In this document: positions 46,501-55,675 of the stretch, one piece after another
Numbering within the stretch: the stretch's first letter is position 1
How the letters are laid out: every line of letters begins with the position of its first letter
Assembly (NCBI GenBank): GCA_001404055.1
Contig: CXTY01000006.1
Coordinates: 19 to 64,018 of the forward strand
Source of the DNA: Roseibium album
GTDB lineage: Bacteria > Pseudomonadota > Alphaproteobacteria > Rhizobiales > Stappiaceae
Direction: 5' to 3'
DNA length: 64,000 bases
Program-made: the position numbers and the translations under genes
Notes under the pieces: model-generated
What the model was told of the DNA's origin: nothing
Seen by the model: the letters and a program-made list of their open reading frames with translations, nothing else
The model's database searches: none

Positions 46501-47055
46501 CTAGCCGCCCTGCCAGACTTTGATCGCCTCAACCGGGTAAACCAGCATCAGAACATTCAGCGTAAGATTGTCCTTAATCACCCACAGCGCCAGCAGCTCA
46601 AAGGCGATGGCAGTGAGGATTGTGACCCAGACCGGCATCCGCCAGGCGAAAAAGAACCCGAGCAACATCCAGACAATGTCGAAAACCGAATTGAGAACGC
46701 TGTCACCGGTGTAGCCGACTGCAATGGTCGCTTCGCGGTAACGGTCGATAATCCATGGACTGTTTTCAGCAACCTCCCAGGCCGCCTCGATGAAAATAGC
46801 GCCAAGTGCCCGTTCGCCAACGGAACTCCTGCGAAACGCCAGCCACAGAACCCAGTAGAATATGAAGCCGTGAATGATGTGCGAGAGCGTGTACCAGTCG
46901 GCAATATGCTGGGATGACCCTGCTACATCGTCAGCAGGTGTCCACAGAAGAACATAACCGCAGTCGCAGATCGGGATCCTGCCCATCGCCAGGAGAATAG
47001 CGGCGGTGGCGGCGACCATGGCGAGGCCGATGACGATACATTTGGTGCGGCTCAA
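46501..47055 (-). CDS. UPF0314/DUF2585 membrane protein
   Basis: 184-residue integral membrane protein of the DUF2585 (UPF0314) family, confined largely to alphaproteobacteria. Start chosen at the TTG 47055 after TAGGAGATTCCAC; the frame is open to 47211, but the extra N-terminus is basic and not family-like. Landmarks are ICDCGYVLLWTPADDVAGSS, DWYTLSHIIHGFIFYWVLW and EAAWEVAENSPWIIDRYREA. About five hydrophobic segments are seen. Its function is unknown. Confidence 0.85.
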   Translation of the reverse strand: MSRTKCIVIGLAMVAATAAILLAMGRIPICDCGYVLLWTPADDVAGSSQHIADWYTLSHIIHGFIFYWVLWLAFRRSSVGERALGAIFIEAAWEVAENSPWIIDRYREATIAVGYTGDSVLNSVFDIVWMLLGFFFAWRMPVWVTILTAIAFELLALWVIKDNLTLNVLMLVYPVEAIKVWQGG

Positions 47056-47237
47056 GTGGAATCTCCTAGGATTGAAGAAGCGAATCGCAATTCTTTTCTG
47101 GAAATTTAGCAGAATCCTTTCTATGACCTGCGGCAACGAAACATCAATCCGTCCGCTTCGAATTGAGTTGTTGCGCCCGGGGTTTTCCCTGTGTGATTGC
47201 GCAAACTGCAAGAAAACGGACGGATCAGGAGATCCTT

Positions 47238-48839
47238 ATGACAAGCCTCAACGGCGCAGCGCCTTATCAGACCCGGCGTACATTCGCGATTATTTCCCAT
47301 CCGGATGCCGGTAAAACGACCCTGACGGAAAAGCTGCTACTGTCTGGTGGCGCGATCCGGGCGGCCGGTCAGGTACGTGCGCGCGGCGAGCGCCGCCGGG
47401 CCCGGTCCGACTGGATGAAAATCGAGCAGGAACGCGGGATTTCGGTTTCCTCCTCCGTCATGACTTTTGAGCGCAATGGCATCATCTACAATCTGCTCGA
47501 CACGCCAGGCCACGAAGATTTCTCAGAAGACACTTATCGCACGCTGACGGCTGTGGATGCGGCCATCATGGTGATCGATGCCGCCAAGGGCATCGAGACA
47601 CAGACACGCAAGCTCTTCGAGGTCTGCCGTCTGCGCGATATCCCGATCATCACTTTCGTTAACAAGATTGACCGCGAAGGCCGTCACGCGCTGGAAATTC
47701 TGGATGAAGTCCAGGAAGCGCTGGCACTCGACGTTTCGCCGCAGACCTGGCCGGTAGGCATGGGTTCGGACTTCTTTGGGGTCTATGACTGGCAGAAGAA
47801 GAACTTTCATACGTCCGACGGTGAGCGCGGTGGTGCTTATGCCCAGACGAAAGAGGTTTCCGGCCTTGAAGACGAGGCCCTGACAGGCCCTGTCTTCGAC
47901 CGGATCATGGAAGAACTCACTGAGAATGTGGAACTCGGTTCGGTAGGCTATTCCGAGTTTGACAAGGAAAGTTTCCTTGAAGGCCATCTGACACCGGTGT
48001 TTTTCGGCTCTGCATTGCGCGATTACGGCATTGAGGAAGTGCTCGATTTCATCGCTGAACATGCGCCTCCACCACATTCCCAGCCGGCCACAGGCGGCCG
48101 TATCATCATGCCTGAAGAGGACAAGGTTACCGGCTTCGTATTCAAGGTTCAGGCCAACATGGACCCGAAACACCGAGACAGGATTGCCTTCCTGCGCCTC
48201 TGCTCGGGCACATTCAAGCGCGGTATGAAACTGAAACATGTGCGTGCCGGAAAACAGATTGCGGTTTCAGCGCCAATCTTGTTTTTTGCAGAAGAGCGTG
48301 AGATTGCGGATCTCGCGTATCCAGGCGACGTCATCGGGGTACCGAACCACGGGCAACTCCGTGTCGGTGACACGCTCACCGAAGGCGAGAACATTCACGT
48401 GACCGGTCTGCCAGCGTTTGCGCCGGAAATTCTGCGCCGTGTTCGCCTGTCCGACACCATGCGCGTCAAGCAGATGCGTCAGGGCCTTCTCGATCTGGCA
48501 GAAGAAGGCCTGGTGCAGATCTTCAAACCGGATCTCGGTTCCAACTGGATCGTTGGGGTGGTCGGTGCGCTGCAGCTCGACGTGGTCGTCGACCGGCTGA
48601 AAGCCGAATACGGGACAGAAATTGGTTTTGAGACCGTGCCCTACACCAAGGCGCGCTGGATCGAAACGGATCAGGCTACCTTGCAAAAAATGCTTGAAGG
48701 CCATCGCATATCGATCGCCAAAGACCGGGATGACAAACCAGTGTTCCTCTTCAAGAATGCCTGGGAAGTCAGCCACGTTACCGAAAAATACCCGGATGTG
48801 GTCTTTCGCGAGACGCGGGAAATTGTCTACGAAGCCTGA
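47238..48839 (+). CDS. prfC: Peptide chain release factor 3
   Basis: 533-residue translational GTPase that recycles RF1/RF2 from the ribosome after termination. The ATG at 47238 follows AGGAGATCCTT. The G-domain motifs are SHPDAGKTTLTEKLLL (G1), RGISVSSSVM (G2), DTPGHEDFSEDTYRTL (G3) and FVNKIDREGR (G4). The RF3-specific C-terminal region (PVGMGSDFFGVYDW; LGSNWIVGVVGALQLDVV) is present. Length is normal. It is transcribed toward the KAP-type NTPase gene with an 11-bp gap. Confidence 0.97.
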   Translation: MTSLNGAAPYQTRRTFAIISHPDAGKTTLTEKLLLSGGAIRAAGQVRARGERRRARSDWMKIEQERGISVSSSVMTFERNGIIYNLLDTPGHEDFSEDTYRTLTAVDAAIMVIDAAKGIETQTRKLFEVCRLRDIPIITFVNKIDREGRHALEILDEVQEALALDVSPQTWPVGMGSDFFGVYDWQKKNFHTSDGERGGAYAQTKEVSGLEDEALTGPVFDRIMEELTENVELGSVGYSEFDKESFLEGHLTPVFFGSALRDYGIEEVLDFIAEHAPPPHSQPATGGRIIMPEEDKVTGFVFKVQANMDPKHRDRIAFLRLCSGTFKRGMKLKHVRAGKQIAVSAPILFFAEEREIADLAYPGDVIGVPNHGQLRVGDTLTEGENIHVTGLPAFAPEILRRVRLSDTMRVKQMRQGLLDLAEEGLVQIFKPDLGSNWIVGVVGALQLDVVVDRLKAEYGTEIGFETVPYTKARWIETDQATLQKMLEGHRISIAKDRDDKPVFLFKNAWEVSHVTEKYPDVVFRETREIVYEA

Positions 48840-48850
48840 CCGCATCAAAA

Positions 48851-51800
48851 CTACTCTTCGTTTCCGTTATCAGACAGTTCCACGATTCGACTATGCAACG
48901 GGGTCAGGCTGGCGAGATCAGAGATTACGGTGTGATCGAGTTTCTCGCCTTCTTTGTCTTCGTCTCCTGAAATCAGCGCCATCAGTTTGAGATCTCCCTT
49001 GATGCGAGCGATCTCTTCCAGTGACGCTTTTTGAGAGTCCGGTAGCTCTGCGGCACGTAACGGATCTTGTTTCATCTGCTGAAAGGCGTCTTCAGGGTCT
49101 TGTGCAAACAAGAGATCTGCAATCGCGGGATAGGAAACGAGCAATCGCCATGTCTTTGGCCATTCGGTCATAATCACAATCCAGCGCGCGAGCTGCATCC
49201 AGCGGCTGTTGTTCTGTTTCCACGTGTCGCGCTGATGCCGCGCAACGGCGTTGTACATGGTGACACCGTTGATGATCCGCTTGATCTGCCGAGGATTGGC
49301 AGGAAGGTTGTCGGCGAGTGGCTCCAGACGGTGAGAAATTTCTTTTTCAACCGCCTCATCAGTGGCTGCGTGGATCGTATACTCATCCTTGAACCAGTCA
49401 CCAAAAGCGGTTTCGTCGGACAGCACCTCGGCCACATCTGGCTTGGCCTGTTTCTCTTGTTCTTCATCCGCAGCATTTCGCACCGCGGTCTTCAATATCT
49501 CACTGTTGAACACCGCTGCAGAAGGTTGCTGGACCGCTTGTTGGAAAAAGACGCGCAAATATTGTGAGGTTTCAGGCGAAATTGTCTTCGCGCCATCTTG
49601 CTGCTTATCAGCCTTTGAGCCCAGCAGCTGGCGCCTCACATATTCCTTTTGCCTTTCCCTGGCGAGGCCAGGCAGGATGAAAGACATCTGGATTGCCTTT
49701 TCGACAAAGCGCGCACCAAAGGTTTGTTCCGGGCCGACACTGACCTTGTTCATGTCTTTGTGGTGAACCTCGAAGGCACGTTCAATCCAGTCCCTGTCTC
49801 CAAGGATGACAAAGACAACCCTGGGACTGCGCAACAACGTCTGTGTGCCACGCACCAGATCAACAATGAACTCGGGACTGCAGCGGTCGAGATCATCGAC
49901 AATCACCAGAACCGGTCGCCTTACTCGCTCGATTGTCTTGTAAAAATGCTTGCGGAAGCGCTCAAATGGATCACCGTCGCCAAGCGAAAGTCGTTCGGCA
50001 AGTGTTTTCGTTCCAGGGCGTATAGACTCGGTTAAGAGCGCGCCAATACCCCAAAGAAAACTCAGTCCGGTTAGCCCGCCAAGTAGAATGCCGATACCAT
50101 CGGTTAGCACAAAACCAACCTTTTCCTTTCCTGGCGTGCCAAGGACATCGATAACGCCGGCCCAGGCAAGCAGGCCAAGCAATCCTCCGCTAACAAGCGC
50201 GGTGAATAGCAAAGTTTTGACCTTGGGGTTCCATAGGCGCCACCAGATTTCCGGCACCCAGAGGCGTAGCCAGAGATACTGCCTTTTCCACCACCCCGGC
50301 GTCTTGGCCGATTTGCCGTTTGTCTTGCCGGGCGCCCAGCCTTCGTGAACAACAGACTCAAAGCAGCGTTTACGGATTGTTTGGTAAAACACCCACCAGG
50401 GTGGTGTGACATGCTGCGCCTGCCAGGCATTGAAGGGAACAACAATCCAGGGACGGCGAGCCTCGTCAGGCCAATCACGGCCATCGCCTGTTCCGGAGCC
50501 ATCTTTAGGTGGGGGATCACGCAGGAACACTGTCGACAGGTCGGCATCGCCGTAGCGTTTCTTTAAAAACGAGTTCTTGCCGTGGGTGTAGCCTGTCGGG
50601 TTGAGAACCCGTGCGAGAAAATTCGCAAATGTGGTTTTGCCGCCGCCCCATGGGGCATCGAGATGCAACACGAAACCAGCACGCGTGTTCTTGCGAGAGC
50701 GGTCGAAAAATACATTACCGTCGTCGGTCGTCTCTTCGCTGCTTTGCCCGTTGCGAGTGGATTTGGTTTTCTTGTCCGGATCCTGCCACATGGCATTATT
50801 CAACCGGCACCAGATCAGATGAAGCCGCCGGGCAAGGGCAATCGCCAAAATGCCGCGACCAAGATCATCTTGTTCGGTTTCCGCGTCGTCGGGTGAAAAA
50901 CTTGTGTCGGTATCGATTGAACCGTCACCGGTTCCCGTTCCGGTCTGCGATTGATCGTCAGTCGTGCTGCTTTTGGTGCCGTCTCCGGTATTGGTGCTGG
51001 AGCCACCTGTCCGGGTATCAAATTGGATTCCTGCCCCTGCCAGCTGTTCGTCGGTGAAAACTGGTGCTCGGCCTTCACGGCGCAAAAAGGCATCAAGCTT
51101 CAGTGCCTGTTCCCGCGGCAGATCCAAAACCGCACCCTGCCAGCTGCGGCGTGTAATACCAGCTGCCTCGATAATCGTTTTGCGCGGGATAAGATTGTCC
51201 TGGTTGAATTCATGAACTTCGGTTGGAAATCGATTGGTGCCGTCGCTGTCTTGCTCAATTGAGCCAGACCCAATATGCCCTGTCCCCACCAGGCCACCTT
51301 GCCGCCGGGTGCGCCAGTAAACGACGGGGTCACCAAAATTCTGATCTTCAGGCAATGCCTTCTTGGTTTTCCAGGGGAGTTCCTCACCGCGCTCAATTAT
51401 TTGTGGAGCATCCTGCCAGTCTTCCGGGTTGAATTGCAGTATCCAGACGCTTGGAAGGCTGACCGCATTATCCTGGGTTTGACCGGGCGGTGTTTCATCA
51501 TCGCTATTGGCTGTCGCTTCATCTGGAGTCTGTCTGTTTCCTGAGCTGACAGAGCCTTCAGGCACCTCGGCAAACGTTTGTGAGATGTCTTGGTCGTTTT
51601 GGTCAGCTTCCGCTGAAAGTACCTCAGTTTCCGGATATTGTTCTCGTAATTCCGCCAACCGGGCCATGACCATCTCCGGGCCACCCTTCTCATGGAACTC
51701 GGTCAGCAGCCGAATTTCGGCATTGACGAGCTTTGGGCCCTGCTGCCACATCACGTTTGGCAGCGTGATCCGCGCAACCTCGAGCACCTCCTCTGCAGGC

Positions 51801-52453
51801 GAGCGACCAAAAAGCCTGGCTTCATACCACTCGGTCCAGACTTTCCAGTCTTCGTTGATTGAGAAAAGCAAGGATTTCAGCCCTTCCCAGCTTTTCATCA
51901 CGTCATCGATCATCTCTCCTCTGGGCCAAAGGGGAAGCGCCGCAAGGTTCTCTGCAGGAAGGCCTTCCTCGACTTGTTGGATATCGTCCATGAACGCTGT
52001 AGCCGTTGCGAAGCTTGTTGTTTCACTTTGTTTTGCAGCAGTGTTGGCTGCAGAGACTGCGTTGGAGGCGTCACCTATAGGATTTTCGGCAATTGTTGTG
52101 GCAGAAGCAAATTGCGCTGCTCTGGAAACTGCATCGATTGTGACGGTATCGGCTTGGCTTAGCGACGAGACGAGCCTGAGATGACCTGCCGGCGAAGTTG
52201 CATGCTTTGCAGCTTCTAGAACTTCAACGTCTTTCAGCGAGAACGTGGAAACCGCCCAGGGTAGGGCCGCTGCACGAAGTGTGACCAACACGACCTCAGA
52301 TAATTTTTCTTTGCTTTCCGCACCGGGGCGATAGTGAAAAACAACAACCCTCAGGGCAGCACGAGCAGCGATCGCTATTGATGCCTCGGACGGCAGTGCG
52401 CTCAATCGGGATTCAATATCTTCCATGCTGATTTCGACGGTTGCAGTGGCCAC
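48851..52453 (-). CDS. KAP-family P-loop NTPase with EVE-like domain, possible defence protein
   Basis: 1200-residue protein; the GTG at 52453 follows AGGAGG. Residues 1-275 form an uncharacterised Ala-rich module with a tryptophan-rich motif (EDWKVWTEWYEARLFGR, 201-217). Residues about 335-460 look like an EVE/PUA-like domain: WILQFNP at 337, GDPVVYW at 374, then GGLVGTGHIG. A low-complexity Gly/Ser/Thr/Asp linker follows to about 530. The KAP NTPase domain has a P-loop APWGGGKTT at 600-608, two transmembrane helices near 747-769 and 781-807 inserted before Walker B, VLVIVDDLDRC at 848-858 and the KAP hallmark NPRQIKRIIN near 1052. The first P-loop glycine is alanine. KAP NTPases are membrane-associated; EVE domains read modified DNA bases. 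A defence role is inferred. No partner gene is evident. Confidence 0.85.
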   Translation of the reverse strand: MATATVEISMEDIESRLSALPSEASIAIAARAALRVVVFHYRPGAESKEKLSEVVLVTLRAAALPWAVSTFSLKDVEVLEAAKHATSPAGHLRLVSSLSQADTVTIDAVSRAAQFASATTIAENPIGDASNAVSAANTAAKQSETTSFATATAFMDDIQQVEEGLPAENLAALPLWPRGEMIDDVMKSWEGLKSLLFSINEDWKVWTEWYEARLFGRSPAEEVLEVARITLPNVMWQQGPKLVNAEIRLLTEFHEKGGPEMVMARLAELREQYPETEVLSAEADQNDQDISQTFAEVPEGSVSSGNRQTPDEATANSDDETPPGQTQDNAVSLPSVWILQFNPEDWQDAPQIIERGEELPWKTKKALPEDQNFGDPVVYWRTRRQGGLVGTGHIGSGSIEQDSDGTNRFPTEVHEFNQDNLIPRKTIIEAAGITRRSWQGAVLDLPREQALKLDAFLRREGRAPVFTDEQLAGAGIQFDTRTGGSSTNTGDGTKSSTTDDQSQTGTGTGDGSIDTDTSFSPDDAETEQDDLGRGILAIALARRLHLIWCRLNNAMWQDPDKKTKSTRNGQSSEETTDDGNVFFDRSRKNTRAGFVLHLDAPWGGGKTTFANFLARVLNPTGYTHGKNSFLKKRYGDADLSTVFLRDPPPKDGSGTGDGRDWPDEARRPWIVVPFNAWQAQHVTPPWWVFYQTIRKRCFESVVHEGWAPGKTNGKSAKTPGWWKRQYLWLRLWVPEIWWRLWNPKVKTLLFTALVSGGLLGLLAWAGVIDVLGTPGKEKVGFVLTDGIGILLGGLTGLSFLWGIGALLTESIRPGTKTLAERLSLGDGDPFERFRKHFYKTIERVRRPVLVIVDDLDRCSPEFIVDLVRGTQTLLRSPRVVFVILGDRDWIERAFEVHHKDMNKVSVGPEQTFGARFVEKAIQMSFILPGLARERQKEYVRRQLLGSKADKQQDGAKTISPETSQYLRVFFQQAVQQPSAAVFNSEILKTAVRNAADEEQEKQAKPDVAEVLSDETAFGDWFKDEYTIHAATDEAVEKEISHRLEPLADNLPANPRQIKRIINGVTMYNAVARHQRDTWKQNNSRWMQLARWIVIMTEWPKTWRLLVSYPAIADLLFAQDPEDAFQQMKQDPLRAAELPDSQKASLEEIARIKGDLKLMALISGDEDKEGEKLDHTVISDLASLTPLHSRIVELSDNGNEE

Positions 52454-52839
52454 GTGCTGTCCTCCTCACGTACAGCTTATGCGGGAGGCGGAAAAGGAGC
52501 AAACTCGATTGGAAACACGCCCGGCGTGGTTAGTGATCAGGTTGCGACAATTATTGGAATTGGGGTGTTGAAACCAACGCTTCGTGCAAAAAATATCACT
52601 GGCAAGTGCCTTATGCCTGAATTGGCCAAATCGATAGAGGGAAACGGGTACTCTCGGCTAGTTAATTTCATCTGGATCAAAAAAATGGAAAAAGTTTCGA
52701 GAGCATTTGTGGATGGGAATAGGCGATCTGCGCAGCTTGGTGCTCAAAACACGACGCGGGAACTTGGCAATTTCCTATTGTTTCCTGTGAGCCATTGATC
52801 CCTACTAGCGTCAGTTGAAAAGAGGACGCAGGTTGACTG
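52454..52839. other. Intergenic region between divergent KAP NTPase and methyltransferase genes
   Basis: About 385 bp holding both promoters. A 114-codon plus-strand ORF here begins inside the KAP gene ribosome-binding region, has no plausible start signal and resembles no known family. I see no clear operator. Confidence 0.5.
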
Positions 52840-53580
52840 ATGGCCGACTATGACAAAAATCCTTCGCCTTATCTGCAGCAGGCGTTTTCCGAAAATTCCT
52901 ATCGGCTTCTCGAGTGGACTGTTTTCATGGGAGTTCTTGGTTCCATTTCGAACAAAAGAGTGCTTGATCTTGCCTGTGGCGACGGTCGTTTGACCCGCGT
53001 CCTTGCTCATGGTGGTGCGAGCAAAGTCCTTGGATTGGATGTCTCTTCGGAAATGCTGGAAAGAGCAATGGAGCAGAACGCACCCGGTAAACCAGAGGCT
53101 TTCCCCGGTGTGGTGTCATTTGACAGGATTAGCGCCACAGATGATTTGTTTAAATGGGAGGAACAGGCAGATCTGGTGACTGCCATGTATCTGTTCCACT
53201 ATGCCAGAAACGTTGACGAGCTCAACCAGATGGGTCGTTTCATCGGTCGAAACCTAAAGAAAGGTGGGCGCTTCGTCACTTACACTATCAATCCGGATTA
53301 CGATTTTACCAATGCACCTGTCGATATGGAAAAACGTATCGGCTTTCGCTATGGAATCGTCGACCCACCCGCCTACACGCTGTTAATCAAGGACTTTGAA
53401 GTGCCAATCTGGCAATGGGGCAGGGATGAACATGAGGAAGCATTGAAGAAGGCAGGGTTGTCGAATATTGAATGGCACCCGCTTGAGTTCCCGCCGGAAC
53501 ATCAGGATTTGATGCCGGGCTGGGCTTGGTATCTTAACAATCCGAGCTGCATCGTACTTTCTGCCCACAAGAGCGACTAG
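52840..53580 (+). CDS. Class I SAM-dependent methyltransferase
   Basis: 246-residue Rossmann-fold methyltransferase with motif I VLDLACGDGRLTRVLA near residue 41 and VLGLDVSSEMLERA near 63. The later AMYLFHYARNVDELNQMGRFI segment is of the UbiE/small-molecule type. It has no NPPY or DPPY motif, so a DNA-adenine methyltransferase role is unlikely. The C-terminal LEFPPEHQDLMPGWAWYLNNPSCIVL is typical of the toxoflavin-synthase/ubiE-like group. The substrate is unknown. It is divergent from the KAP NTPase gene. Confidence 0.85.
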   Translation: MADYDKNPSPYLQQAFSENSYRLLEWTVFMGVLGSISNKRVLDLACGDGRLTRVLAHGGASKVLGLDVSSEMLERAMEQNAPGKPEAFPGVVSFDRISATDDLFKWEEQADLVTAMYLFHYARNVDELNQMGRFIGRNLKKGGRFVTYTINPDYDFTNAPVDMEKRIGFRYGIVDPPAYTLLIKDFEVPIWQWGRDEHEEALKKAGLSNIEWHPLEFPPEHQDLMPGWAWYLNNPSCIVLSAHKSD

Positions 53581-54056
53581 AGGCCTGCGAAAGTCTCCTG
53601 TACCGCAGACCGAAGCTCACATCGCCCATTGTACATGACCTTTGATATTGAACTGCAATTGCCGGAACTTGCGCTTTTTCAGCGAGACAAAGTTTGACGC
53701 TTTTGGGTCAATTCTGATCCCAGCCATCCAGGTCCCGTTTTGTGTTGCCTTGGATTGCTAAGCCAGAAAGCCGACAAAGCGACGGAACCAGCTGTGTTTT
53801 TTGGGTTCTGGGTCAATAGCAACCAGGTCGAGGTTTTTGAAATAGAGCCCTGATCAGGTCAGGGGCCCGCCGCCAAGTTTGCAGGCAAATAGATCATGCA
53901 GAATCCCGAAACCGTAAGCGAAACCAGCACATCGTCTTCGCTTTCTGATTTCGGAATTGATTGATCACAACTGGAAATATGCTCTACTTTAAAAGGAACG
54001 GAATCTGCGCAAACGGTGTGCTGGCTCTCATGTTGTCCAAGCCCGAAGGGATAATT
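53581..54056. other. Intergenic region before the MHS symporter gene
   Basis: About 475 bp in which I see no gene, no strong terminator and no clear operator. The ribosome-binding site GAAGGG at 54045-54050 serves the symporter. The in-frame extension of the symporter up to 53961 lacks a good ribosome-binding site. Confidence 0.5.
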
Positions 54057-55331
54057 ATGCCGGAAAGCAGTTCGAAATTAAGCCCGCGATCCATTTTGGC
54101 TGCATCCAGTGGCAATGTTCTTGAGTGGTATGACTTCACGGTTTACGGATTTCTGGCTCCGATTATCGCCACGCAGTTTTTTCCTTCGACCGACAAGCTG
54201 GCATCGACCCTGTCGGCCTTTGCGGTGCTTGCCGTAGGCTATGCAGCGCGTCCCATTGGTAGTGTGATATTCGGTCATATAGGCGACCGGATTGGACGGA
54301 AACCTGCATTGATCATTTCGGTTCTGCTTATGGGGGCGGGTTCGCTGGCAATCGCAACCCTGCCATCTTATGAAACGCTAGGCGTTACTGCCGCGCTTTT
54401 GCTGGTCCTTATACGAGTTGTTCAGGGCATCTCAGTTGCTGGCGAATACACTGCCTCCGGTGTCTTGCTTGTGGAACAGGCAAATCAAGGGAGCCGGGCA
54501 AGGGCAGGCGCCTGGATCGCCTTTGCCATGATGTGGGGCTGCGTCCTGGGCTCGGCGGTTCCGGCAGGACTAAATTCGCTTCTGACGTCTGAGGAGATGG
54601 CTGATTGGGGCTGGCGACTACCCTTTGCCCTTGGTGGTGCTGTTGCCATTTTCAGTGCGATATTGCGCAAGAATTTGACCGAAACACTTCCCGCCGGTTC
54701 ACGGGAAGAAAAAGGATCGCCGGTTTGGCAAAGCCTCAAACACCATTCAGGATTGATTTTCCAGATGGTCCTTCTGCTTATTCCAACAGCAGTGATTTAT
54801 TTCGTGATCTATGTTTACGCGGTTTCATACTTGAGCGCAGAAGCTGAGTTCTCCTCGGCAAATGCACTGGATATCACCACAGCCAACCTCATCGTCATGG
54901 CGTTATTTGTGCCGGTTTGCGGGTGGGCTGCTGACAAGTTTGGTCTGCGCCCGGTCTTCATGGCAGGCGCGATTGGAACGCTTTTGCTGGTCTGGCCCTG
55001 CTGGTGGCTGATGCATCAGGTAAGTGTACCCCGGGTATTCCTGGGGCAGTTCGGCCTGACCCTTGCAAGCACAGCTGGATGGGCGTTATCGATCACCGCC
55101 CTGACGCTGATGGCACCAGCGCGCTTGCGCTGCAGCGTTGTTGCACTCGGCTATAATATTTGCCTGGCAATATTCGGTGGCACCACCCCGTTGGTGGCAA
55201 CGTATCTTGTTAACCGGACAGGAGATGACTACGCGCCGGTTTATTACGTTGTCGTTGCGACATTGGTATCGTTGCCAGTCATCTGGCGTCTCCCCAAACT
55301 GATCCGTCAAGCAGGTAATTCCCTCGAATAA
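54057..55331 (+). CDS. MHS-family major facilitator (metabolite:H+ symporter)
   Basis: 424-residue inner-membrane symporter with about twelve transmembrane helices. The MHS hallmarks are GNVLEWYDFTVYGFLAP near residue 18, FGHIGDRIGRKPALIIS near 70 (the MFS loop 2-3 motif) and RVVQGISVAGEYTASG near 122. Relatives (ProP, KgtP, ShiA) carry betaine, alpha-ketoglutarate or shikimate. The substrate cannot be assigned. It stands alone, with noncoding regions on both sides. Confidence 0.9.
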   Translation: MPESSSKLSPRSILAASSGNVLEWYDFTVYGFLAPIIATQFFPSTDKLASTLSAFAVLAVGYAARPIGSVIFGHIGDRIGRKPALIISVLLMGAGSLAIATLPSYETLGVTAALLLVLIRVVQGISVAGEYTASGVLLVEQANQGSRARAGAWIAFAMMWGCVLGSAVPAGLNSLLTSEEMADWGWRLPFALGGAVAIFSAILRKNLTETLPAGSREEKGSPVWQSLKHHSGLIFQMVLLLIPTAVIYFVIYVYAVSYLSAEAEFSSANALDITTANLIVMALFVPVCGWAADKFGLRPVFMAGAIGTLLLVWPCWWLMHQVSVPRVFLGQFGLTLASTAGWALSITALTLMAPARLRCSVVALGYNICLAIFGGTTPLVATYLVNRTGDDYAPVYYVVVATLVSLPVIWRLPKLIRQAGNSLE

Positions 55332-55675
55332 AGGCGAGGGGTTATCGTAGGCTTCTGGAATTGGTCAGCTCCGGCGCACGTTTGCGCCCGAGCCGGACCT
55401 GAGCTTCAAAGGAAACTCCACCTTAGGTCAGTGGTTGAAAATTTTCTACTTTAAGGTCGTGTGTATTTCTGCCGAAAATTCTACGGATGTGGATGCTGTA
55501 ATAAGAAAATAAGTATTGTAAAAAATAACATAAAAGCAAACTGACGCTGATATGGGTATAATGTTAATATGAACCTTAAGAATAATTTGATTTTTTGTTA
55601 TTAACTGGCCTCTTCGGCTGGCGATAACACCATGGAATTCGCTGTAAGATCTAGAGTTATAGCGAGAGGGCAGCG
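55332..55675. other. AT-rich intergenic region before the GGDEF gene
   Basis: 344 bp, AT-rich between about 55440 and 55610, with no credible gene. It probably holds the diguanylate cyclase promoter. No clear palindrome was found. Confidence 0.5.

Noticed and set aside
52454-52798. 114-codon ORF between the KAP NTPase and methyltransferase genes
   Set aside because: It starts at the KAP gene ribosome-binding region, its composition is not protein-like and no start signal is present; I treated it as noncoding.
52840-53580. Methyltransferase as the modification partner of the EVE-KAP protein
   Set aside because: It is a UbiE-like small-molecule methyltransferase without NPPY/DPPY or cytosine-methyltransferase motifs, and it is divergent with a long gap, so a restriction-modification pairing is not supported.
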